Source of the DNA: Pontimicrobium sp. SW4
Lineage (GTDB): Bacteria > Bacteroidota > Bacteroidia > Flavobacteriales > Flavobacteriaceae
DNA: 64,000 bases
Assembly (NCBI RefSeq): GCF_039954625.1
Contig: NZ_CP157199.1
Coordinates: 558,001-622,000, forward strand
Reading direction: 5' to 3'
The position numbers were made by a program, and so were the translations under genes. Under the pieces are notes generated by a model. That model saw only the letters and a list, made by a program, of their open reading frames with translations. It did not search any database and had not been told where the DNA came from. Of this stretch, positions 45,331 through 53,800 are shown piece by piece (the stretch's first letter is position 1; each line of letters opens with the position of its first letter).

Positions 45331-45648
45331 ATGGCAGAAAATAAAAATAAACCAAAACAAGGTCAAATTAATATAGAATTGGATGAGAAAATTGCTGAAG
45401 GAATATACTCTAATTTAGCAATAATCAATCATTCAGTTTCTGAATTTGTTCTTGACTTTGTAAGTATTATGCCTGGAATCCCAAAAAGTAAAGTAAAATC
45501 AAGAATTATTTTAACACCGCAACATGCGAAGCGTTTAGTAAAAGCTTTAAATGAAAATGTTAAACGATTTGAGAATGCACATGGAGAGATAAAAGATTAT
45601 GAGCAACCTCCAATGCCATTAAATTTTGGGCCAACAGGACAAGCATAA
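45331..45648 (+). CDS. DUF3467 family protein
   Basis: 105 residues. A single compact domain with INIELDEKIAEGIYSNLAII and FVLDFVSIMPGIPKSKVKSR followed by TPQHAKRLVKAL, the pattern of DUF3467 proteins. It sits between the rpoC terminator and its own terminator. Function unknown; a position right behind rpoC is common in Bacteroidota. Its promoter was not recognised. Confidence 0.9.
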   Translation: MAENKNKPKQGQINIELDEKIAEGIYSNLAIINHSVSEFVLDFVSIMPGIPKSKVKSRIILTPQHAKRLVKALNENVKRFENAHGEIKDYEQPPMPLNFGPTGQA

Positions 45649-45683
45649 AAAAAGCCCTTTGTGATTCACAAAGGGCTTTTTTT
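45647..45683 (+). terminator. Strong bidirectional terminator
   Basis: A 16-bp perfect stem AAAAAAGCCCTTTGTG/CACAAAGGGCTTTTTT between the convergent DUF3467 and Fer4_19 genes. Confidence 0.95.
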
Positions 45684-45699
45684 ATCTTTATTTTTTTGT

Positions 45700-45936
45700 T
45701 TAGCTTACTTTTCTTTTAATAGTATTTAAAGAGTATTGCAGAGCTCCAGAAGGGCACTTTTTTATTTGTTCAATAATCTTTTGTGGTTCTGTACCTTCTA
45801 AATTAATCCATGGAATTACAGAAGTTCTAAAAACTTGAGATAATTCTTTAGCACACTTTTCAGCATGAATACACTTGCAAGGTTCAAAGGTTACTGTAAT
45901 ATCTTCATTACTGAAGATGTTATCTTGAGTTTCCAT
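45700..45936 (-). CDS. Divergent [4Fe-4S] mono-cluster protein (Fer4_19 type)
   Basis: 78 residues with four cysteines in the order expected for this family: CKCIHAEKCAKEL near residues 20-32 and KKCPSGALQY near 63-72. That gives a ferredoxin-like site for one iron-sulfur cluster, although the cysteine spacing is not that of classic ferredoxins. Probably a small cytoplasmic electron carrier or regulator; partners are unknown. 176 bases separate it from prfC. Confidence 0.85.
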   Translation of the reverse strand: METQDNIFSNEDITVTFEPCKCIHAEKCAKELSQVFRTSVIPWINLEGTEPQKIIEQIKKCPSGALQYSLNTIKRKVS

Positions 45937-46112
45937 AAGTAGTTCATGTTTGGGGTTATGAATCTATTTTAAATATATAATCACTAATGCTAAATCTTTA
46001 AATCATCGTTTAAATGTACGATAATTACGATTAAAAACAAATAAATACTACTTTTTTATTAAATCGAATTATAGCTTCGTTAGAAACATACACACTATAT
46101 ATTCATTAATTA

Positions 46113-47702
46113 TTAGTTGTATTCAGAAGTTAAATGGAATTTAATACTAGGATATTTTTGCTGAGTCATTTGTAAAGAAAACATAGAATCAGCTAGAAAT
46201 ACGAGTTGATTTTGTTTGTCTTTCGCCAAAAAACGTTGTTTTACACGTATAAATTCTTTAAACTCTTCATTATTTTTGTCTTCTGGTTCAACCCAACACG
46301 CCTTATGTACATTTAAATTTTCATAAGTACACTTAGCTCCATATTCGTGTTCCAACCTATATTGAATGACTTCATATTGTAGTGCACCAACAGTTCCAAT
46401 TACTTTTCTCCCATTTAAATCAAGTGTAAATAACTGTGCAACGCCTTCATCCATCAATTGGTCAATACCTTTATAAAGCTGTTTTGCTTTCATTGGGTCT
46501 GCATTGTTTATATATCTAAAATGTTCTGGGGAGAAACTAGGGACACCTTTATAATTTAAAACTTCGCCTTCGGTTAATGTATCTCCAATTTTAAATGTTC
46601 CTGTGTCCTGTAATCCAACAATATCGCCTGGATATGATATGTCCACAATTTCTTTTTTTTCTGCAAAAAAAGCATTAGGACTTGAAAATTTCACCTTTTT
46701 GTTGTGCCTCACATGTAGGTAAGGCTTATTTCTTTCAAAAGTACCAGAAACAATTTTAATAAATGCTAGACGGTTTCTATGGTTTGGATCCATATTTGCA
46801 TGAATCTTAAAAACAAAGCCAGTAAATTTTTTCTCTTCAGGTTTTACTAATCGTTCTTCACTTTGTTTTGGTCTTGGTTTTGGAGCTATTTCTACGAAGC
46901 AATCCAATAACTCACGAACACCAAAATTGTTTAGAGCAGAACCAAAGAACACAGGCTGTAAATCGCCATTTAGATAATCTGTTTTATCGAATTTTGGATA
47001 AATGCCTTCAACCAATTCGATTTCATCTCTTAATGTTTGTGCTGCTTTTTCACCAACTAATTTTGTGAGTTCTTCCGAAGCTAAATCTGAAATCTCGATG
47101 GTTTCTTCAATATTTTTTCGACTATCACCACTAAATAGGTTTACATTCTTTTCCCAAAGATTATAAATACCCTTAAAGTCATAACCCATACCTATTGGGA
47201 AACTTAAAGGTGTGACTTTTAGACCTAGTTTTTGTTCAACTTCATCTAATAAATCAAACGCATCTTTACCTTCACGATCTAGTTTGTTAATAAACACAAT
47301 CATAGGAATGTTTCGCATTCTACAAACTTCAACAAGCTTTTCAGTTTGCTCCTCAACCCCTTTGGCAACATCAATAACTACAATAACACTATCAACGGCA
47401 GTAAGGGTTCTAAAAGTGTCTTCGGCAAAATCCTTATGTCCAGGAGTATCAAGAATATTAATTTTTATACCGTTATATTCAAATGCTAAAACAGAAGTTG
47501 CTACAGAAATTCCACGTTGACGTTCAATTTCCATAAAATCACTGGTGGCTCCCTTTTTTATTTTATTACTTTTTACAGCACCAGCTTCTTGTATAGCACC
47601 ACCAAACAAAAGCAGTTTTTCTGTTAGTGTTGTTTTACCTGCATCTGGATGCGAAATAATACCAAAGGTTCTTCGCCTATTAATTTCCTCTATAAAACTC
47701 AT
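46113..47702 (-). CDS. prfC: Peptide chain release factor 3
   Basis: 529 residues, the usual RF3 length. GTPase that removes RF1/RF2 from the ribosome after termination. G1 SHPDAGKTTL, G2 QRGISVATSV, G3 DTPGHKDFAEDTF and G4 NKLDREGKD are present. The C-terminal domain runs to residue 529. A consensus promoter element lies 17 bases before the ATG. Confidence 0.97.
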   Translation of the reverse strand: MSFIEEINRRRTFGIISHPDAGKTTLTEKLLLFGGAIQEAGAVKSNKIKKGATSDFMEIERQRGISVATSVLAFEYNGIKINILDTPGHKDFAEDTFRTLTAVDSVIVVIDVAKGVEEQTEKLVEVCRMRNIPMIVFINKLDREGKDAFDLLDEVEQKLGLKVTPLSFPIGMGYDFKGIYNLWEKNVNLFSGDSRKNIEETIEISDLASEELTKLVGEKAAQTLRDEIELVEGIYPKFDKTDYLNGDLQPVFFGSALNNFGVRELLDCFVEIAPKPRPKQSEERLVKPEEKKFTGFVFKIHANMDPNHRNRLAFIKIVSGTFERNKPYLHVRHNKKVKFSSPNAFFAEKKEIVDISYPGDIVGLQDTGTFKIGDTLTEGEVLNYKGVPSFSPEHFRYINNADPMKAKQLYKGIDQLMDEGVAQLFTLDLNGRKVIGTVGALQYEVIQYRLEHEYGAKCTYENLNVHKACWVEPEDKNNEEFKEFIRVKQRFLAKDKQNQLVFLADSMFSLQMTQQKYPSIKFHLTSEYN

Positions 47703-47719
47703 AATGTTCTAAAAAGTGT

Positions 47720-47727
47720 CAAATATA
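47720..47727 (-). promoter_or_regulatory. Promoter -7 element (TATATTTG) of prfC
   Basis: Exact TAnnTTTG match on the minus strand, 17 bases before the ATG at 47702. Confidence 0.55.
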
Positions 47728-47814
47728 GGGTTAATAGCCATAAAAGTGATTATTAAAAAAATGTTTTTGTTAAAATGGATTTCTATATTTACGATAGTAA
47801 ATATCCAATAATAA

Positions 47815-49755
47815 ATGATTAAAAATCTACTCACTGCATTAATCTTTTTTATATGTAGTAATACTTGTTTTTCACAATTCGATACAAGCACAAAAACTTC
47901 TGTAAATGATTATACAAAACGTATTGAAAAACTTATAATAGAGGAAGAACTTGACTCTGCAAGCTATTACATTAGCTTATCTAAGATAACTGACTACAAT
48001 AGCTTATTAAAAAATATTGCACTTGAAAATCCAATTACATATAATCAATGGTATTCGTTCATTGTAAATGCAAGTAAGCAATTCGATATCGAATTCCATT
48101 ATATATCAAACTTCATTAATAAATATGTAAAAGAGCCCATAAATACTAAAGATATTAATCTGGATTATGTTAAGTTAAAATGGTTTCAAATTTATGAGCT
48201 AAGAGATAGAGAAACTGTTGAGGATGCTAATTTTGAACATGAAAAGCTTTTAAATTATATAAATAGATTTAAAAAAGAAAAAGAAGATGTAGTAAAAGCA
48301 AGGTTATGGGCAGATACACATAAACTAGTACTTTTTGAAATACAATTTGATCTAGAGAATGGTAAGAGTTTATGCTTAAAAAACCTTGAGATAGCAAGAG
48401 AGCTTGATGATAAAGAATTAATTATAGCATTTTTATACCATTTGTGTGATTTCTACATCATCGAAGGAAACTTAGATGCTTATATTAAAACAAGTGAAGA
48501 ATGTTTGGAAACTGAGAATAGTATAGCTAATCATACACACTATTATCAAAAAATACTAATTAATTTATTAGATGCGTATATTTACAAAGGAGGTTATAAT
48601 GAGAGAGTAAAAAAATTACTTCAAGAGATGTCTTCTACCCAAGAAGGATTATATCAAAGCTATTCTTTATATGCGAAGTTTTTAGGGACTTTAGAAAATG
48701 ATTCAAAAGATTATCAAAGTGTTTTAAAAGAATTTAAAGTCAATACACTACTAGAATTTTGCTCAAAAATTAATGAATTAGGCAAAGGCAAATTAAATCC
48801 TAATGATTATTGTCACCTTGTAAACGAATCTGCCAACACATTATTTAAAAAAGGATATACAAATGAAGCGTTTCAATTTAAAAACAAAGCATTAAGTTTA
48901 TTAAGAGAAATATATTCGCAAGATTTGTCTAAGTCGTTAGTGTCTTTTAGTACGAAACAAGCTGTAAGAGATAAAGAAGCAGAGCTTAAATACCAAGAAG
49001 AAAGAACCAATTTATATGTAATTATTGCCTCACTTACTGTTGCTTTATTAATTATAACACTCTTTTTTCTATTAAAAAAAAGAACGCAATCTAATTTGTT
49101 AAAGCTGAAAAATAAGCAAATAGAGATTAACTTAAAAGAGAAAGAATTACTTGTAAAAGAGGTGCACCATAGAGTTAAAAATAATTTTCAAATAGTTTCT
49201 AGTTTGTTGGAATTACAATCTAAAGGTATAGAAGATAAAAAAGCTATAGAATTAGTTAATGATGGTAAAGTTAGAATTAAATCAATGGCCTTAATTCATC
49301 AAAAGCTATATCAAAATGAAAACGGATTAATAGATTTTGAGGATTATGTTTTTAATCTGGTAAATGAGTTGGCAACCATTTATGCACCTAAAAAGAAAAT
49401 AAGAACCAATATAAAAGTTAGTAATATCTTTTTCGATGTAGATACCGCAATTCCTTTAGGTTTGATAATTAATGAGCTTATTACTAATGCTTATAAACAT
49501 GCGTTTTTAGAAAATGAAGGAGATTTAAAAATAGAAATTAGAAAAGAGACAGAAGAAGATTATATTTTAGAAATTGTAGACAATGGTGTAGGAATATCTA
49601 ATGAAGCTAAAATAAAGAATAACAAAAGCTTAGGTTTATATTTAGTAAATCGTTTGACAAAACAATTACAAGGAAAATTAACTTTTAAAAATGAAAATGG
49701 AGCACATTATAAAATCGTTTTTAAAGATGCATTTTCTAGAAAACTTATTGATTAG
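47815..49755 (+). CDS. Sensor histidine kinase (HisKA_2 type) with TPR-like sensor
   Basis: 646 residues. Signal peptide (1-21, SNTCFS), an extracytoplasmic helical, probably TPR-like sensor (about 25-390), one membrane helix (about 399-418), a coiled coil, then the HisKA_2 dimerisation/phosphoacceptor motif EVHHRVKNNFQIV near 443-456. An HATPase_c domain follows with N box NELITNAYKHAF, G1 DNGVGIS and G2 SLGLYLVNRL. It should phosphorylate the LytTR regulator encoded 17 bases downstream. The signal is unknown. The start follows a TATATTTA near-consensus -7 element. Confidence 0.92.
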   Translation: MIKNLLTALIFFICSNTCFSQFDTSTKTSVNDYTKRIEKLIIEEELDSASYYISLSKITDYNSLLKNIALENPITYNQWYSFIVNASKQFDIEFHYISNFINKYVKEPINTKDINLDYVKLKWFQIYELRDRETVEDANFEHEKLLNYINRFKKEKEDVVKARLWADTHKLVLFEIQFDLENGKSLCLKNLEIARELDDKELIIAFLYHLCDFYIIEGNLDAYIKTSEECLETENSIANHTHYYQKILINLLDAYIYKGGYNERVKKLLQEMSSTQEGLYQSYSLYAKFLGTLENDSKDYQSVLKEFKVNTLLEFCSKINELGKGKLNPNDYCHLVNESANTLFKKGYTNEAFQFKNKALSLLREIYSQDLSKSLVSFSTKQAVRDKEAELKYQEERTNLYVIIASLTVALLIITLFFLLKKRTQSNLLKLKNKQIEINLKEKELLVKEVHHRVKNNFQIVSSLLELQSKGIEDKKAIELVNDGKVRIKSMALIHQKLYQNENGLIDFEDYVFNLVNELATIYAPKKKIRTNIKVSNIFFDVDTAIPLGLIINELITNAYKHAFLENEGDLKIEIRKETEEDYILEIVDNGVGISNEAKIKNNKSLGLYLVNRLTKQLQGKLTFKNENGAHYKIVFKDAFSRKLID

Positions 49756-49772
49756 CTGGTAAATATTAATAC

Positions 49773-50495
49773 ATGGATAAAGTAAAAATTTTAGTTGTTG
49801 AAGATGAAATTATAATTGCAGATAGTATATGTGAAACATTAAGAGAATTGGGTTACGATGCTTTCGAACCAGCTATTAGTTATACAGAAGCTATTGAAGT
49901 AATTGAAAATGAAATTCCAGATATAGCAATTTTAGACATAGAACTTTCGGGTAATAAAACTGGAATAGATTTAGCTAATACTATTAAAAAAGAGTATAAG
50001 TTCCCATTTATATTTTTAACATCAAATGCAGATGTAATAACTTTAAATAAAGCTAAAACAGTAATGCCTTCGGCTTATTTGGTAAAACCATTTTCAAAGA
50101 ACGAATTGTATACTTCTATTGAAATTGCTTTATATAATTTTTCACAAAAAATCGGACAATTAAATAGTGATAATCTAATTATTAAAGAAGCCTTATTTAT
50201 TAAAGAAAAAGGAGTATTCTACAAACTAGCCTTTAAAGATATTTTATACATAAAAAGCGCGCATATTTATGTTGAAATTATATTAAAAGACAAAAAAAAG
50301 TATGTTGTTCGTGGTAGTTTAAATGATATACTAGAAAAGCTTAATTATAGCTTTATTCGTTCACATAGAAGTTATATAGTTAATACAACGTATTTAGACC
50401 AAGTGAGTTATACATCATTAAAGTTATATGATATAACTATTCCTATTGGTAAAAAATACCGTCAAGATATATTAGCAAGGGTTAATGTATTATAA
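49773..50495 (+). CDS. LytTR-family response regulator
   Basis: 240 residues. Receiver domain (1-120) with acidic pair E10-D11, phosphoacceptor Asp55 (AILDIELSG), Thr83 and Lys105 (AYLVKPF). A LytTR DNA-binding domain follows (about 135-240: FKDILYIKSAHIYVEII, SFIRSHRSYIVN). It forms a pair with the upstream kinase. The large repeat-protein gene is next, 324 bases on, so it is a candidate target; this is inference from position. Confidence 0.94.
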   Translation: MDKVKILVVEDEIIIADSICETLRELGYDAFEPAISYTEAIEVIENEIPDIAILDIELSGNKTGIDLANTIKKEYKFPFIFLTSNADVITLNKAKTVMPSAYLVKPFSKNELYTSIEIALYNFSQKIGQLNSDNLIIKEALFIKEKGVFYKLAFKDILYIKSAHIYVEIILKDKKKYVVRGSLNDILEKLNYSFIRSHRSYIVNTTYLDQVSYTSLKLYDITIPIGKKYRQDILARVNVL

Positions 50496-50819
50496 TTTAT
50501 TGATACTAATGTTTTTAGTAATATCAATATATGTAGCCAGCTTTTTTTAACGCTAAATATTACTAGTGAGTACTAAGTGAGTAGTAATATTAGATTTAGT
50601 TAAGCATTTGGTACGTAAATTTGTGACAATCTTCAAAGCAGTGTGTCATAAAAACATGACGTTTATAATAAAAAGAGAGCAGTTTAGAACAATTATCAAT
50701 TTATGTAAGAATAATTTTGCATTTAACAGATAAACGTATATATTTGTATTTCATCGTAAAAAAATGTTTTTAATCGATGAAATAAATGTCAATTGTTAAT
50801 CAACATATTAATTAGAACA
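50496..50819 (+). promoter_or_regulatory. Regulatory region upstream of the repeat-protein gene
   Basis: No gene in this 324-base gap. It holds: a TACTAA/TTAGTA hairpin just after the response regulator (50504-50520); a direct repeat AGTGAGTA at 50565-50572 and 50576-50583, 11 bases apart, set within an inverted repeat ATTACT/AGTAAT (50559-50588); an operator-like GTCAT-N6-ATGAC palindrome at 50645-50660; the promoter at 50716-50746; and a 9-bp stem ATTTCATCG/CGATGAAAT at 50748-50783. Confidence 0.6.
50716..50746 (+). promoter_or_regulatory. Consensus promoter of the repeat-protein operon (TTTG-N19-TATATTTG)
   Basis: TTTG at 50716-50719 and TATATTTG at 50739-50746, 19-base spacer. The leader would be about 67 bases and contain most of a 9-bp stem-loop. 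Confidence 0.8.
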
Positions 50820-53800
50820 ATGAAAATTTTTACTAAAACCTTACAGAGGTATGGATATACCTCTGTAATCTGTCTAATGACATTAATACTCGGAACAAAT
50901 AGTATTAGTGCTCAAGACATTCCCGATACCGATAGCTCAGCTAACTGTGCAGTTTGTGCACCAACAGGTTGGGCAGTTATTACTGGTACACCAGATATAT
51001 CCAACAGGGATATAGCTGCTGCTTCTGGAACGGCAGGAGGAGGTAGCGTATGGACAAATGCGCCTCTGCCTTTACCTCCAAATGGACATCAAAATTGGAT
51101 TTCACTTAGAGATTTAGGAACAGGTTATCCTGAAGAAATTGTCGGAACAAATATGACAGGATTAATTATTGGCGAAGTATATGAGGTGAATATATTTAGT
51201 CTTACAGCATTATCTGCTTATTCTCCCAATTATATTGATGAATTTCACTACTCAATTAGTGGTGGAGCTAGACAAACAGTTACTGGGATTACGCAAGAAT
51301 CTTGGGGATTAAATAGAGTTAGATTTACAGCTACTGCTGCATCAATGACTTTTGATCTTTATCCAGGATTTAATGCATCTCCAGGTTATTCTTCAAATCA
51401 TGAGTCAGTGCAATTATCTATAGAGGTTGTGAGGTTAGTTCCAGATTCTGATAATGATGGAATATTAGATGAAGATGATATAGATGATGATAATGATGGA
51501 ATATTAGATTTAAATGAATATGTTGGTTTAGATCCTGATGCTGATGTTGATGGAGATGGTTATCCAGCTTATTTAGATGATGATGATAATGATGTTGGAG
51601 TCCATAATGCTGACGGTGTTGTAAACCCTATATACGACTTAGATGGAGATGGAATTCCTAACCATTTAGATGATGACTCAGATGGAGATACATGTAAAGA
51701 TTCAATTGAAGCTGGACATACGGATCCAGATGATGATGGCTATTTAGGTAATTCACCAGTAACAGTCAATGGAGTTGGTCAAGTAACAGGGCAAGGAGGT
51801 TATACAGGAACAACATCAGATGTTACTACAGTAAATTCAGCGCCAGAAGCAGGAACAGATGGTACATTAACCATTTGTGAAGGCGATACAGTAACAGACG
51901 CACAACTATTTGCAGAGTTAACAGGCGCGGATACAGGCGGAACCTGGTCACCAGCATTAGCAGGCGCAGGAACATATACATATACAGTTACTTCATCTTG
52001 TTTTAATGATACATCAGAAGTAGTAGTTACTGAACAAGCAGCACCAGATGCAGGAACGGATGGTACATTAACCATTTGTGAAGGCAATACAGTAACAGAT
52101 GCACAACTATTTGCAGAGTTAACAGGTGCAGATACAGGCGGAACCTGGTCACCAACATTAGCAGGTGCAGGAACCTATACCTATACAGTAGCTGCAACAG
52201 CACCATGTACAGGAAACGACATATCAGAAGTAGTAGTTACTGAACAAGCAGCACCAGATGCAGGAACAGATGGTAGTTTAGTTATATGTTCTGGAGATAC
52301 TGTAACTGAGGCACAATTATTTGCTTCGTTAACAGGCGCAGATACAGGTGGAACCTGGTCACCAGCATTAGCAGGCGCAGGAACCTATACCTATACAGTA
52401 GCTGCAACAGCACCATGTGCAGGCAATGACACATCTGAAGTAATAGTAACTGAGGATAATACTTCTGATACAGATGGCGATGGAGTCACGGATTGTCATG
52501 AATTAAATCCACCAGATGGTGAAACACCAACCGATCCAACCGATCCATGTGATTTTACAGCAAGCGATATTACTTTAACAGTAACGGCAGTAACCGATTG
52601 TGATGGCGATGGCGAAGACAGTACGACCGATCCAGACGATCAAGATCCATGTGTAGGCGGAACATTAGCCAATGTAGACTTAAGCAATACGACCTCAATG
52701 TGGGCAACAGCCGATTGTGATGGCGATGGAGTCACGAACTTAGACGAAGTAGATCCAGATGGCGATGGTACACAAGGTCCAGGCGATACCGATCCAACCG
52801 ATCCATGTGATTTTACAGCAAGCGATATTACTTTAACAGTAACGGCAGTAACCGATTGTGATGGCGATGGCGAAGACAGTACGACCGATCCAGACGATCA
52901 AGATCCATGTGTAGGCGGAACATTAGCCAATGTAGACTTAAGCAATACGACCTCAATGTGGGCAACAGCCGATTGTGATGGCGATGGAGTCACGAACTTA
53001 GACGAAGTAGATCCAGATGGCGATGGTACACAAGGCCCAGGCGATACCGATCCAACCGATCCATGTGATTTTACAGCAAGCGATATTACTTTAACAGTAA
53101 CGGCAGTAACCGATTGTGATGGCGATGGCGAAGACAGTACGACCGATCCAGACGATCAAGATCCATGTGTAGGCGGAACATTAGCCAATGTAGACTTAAG
53201 CAATACGACCTCAATGTGGGCAACAGCCGATTGTGATGGCGATGGAGTCACGAACTTAGACGAAGTAGATCCAGATGGCGATGGTACACAAGGTCCAGGC
53301 GATACCGATCCAACCGATCCATGTGATTTTACAGCAAGCGATATTACTTTAACAGTAACGGCAGTAACCGATTGTGATGGCGATGGCGAAGACAGTACGA
53401 CCGATCCAGACGATCAAGATCCATGTGTAGGCGGAACATTAGCCAATGTAGACTTAAGCAATACGACCTCAATGTGGGCAACAGCCGATTGTGATGGCGA
53501 TGGAGTCACGAACTTAGACGAAGTAGATCCAGATGGCGATGGTACACAAGGCCCAGGCGATACCGATCCAACCGATCCATGTGATTTTACAGCAAGCGAT
53601 ATTACTTTAACAGTAACGGCAGTAACCGATTGTGATGGCGATGGCGAAGACAGTACGACCGATCCAGACGATCAAGATCCATGTGTAGGCGGAACATTAG
53701 CCAATGTAGACTTAAGCAATACGACCTCAATGTGGGCAACAGCCGATTGTGATGGCGATGGAGTCACGAACTTAGACGAAGTAGATCCAGATGGCGATGG

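Noticed and set aside
51800..52087. Minus-strand frame within the Ig-like repeats
   Set aside because: It is the antisense of repeated coding DNA, low complexity, with no promoter or ribosome-binding context.
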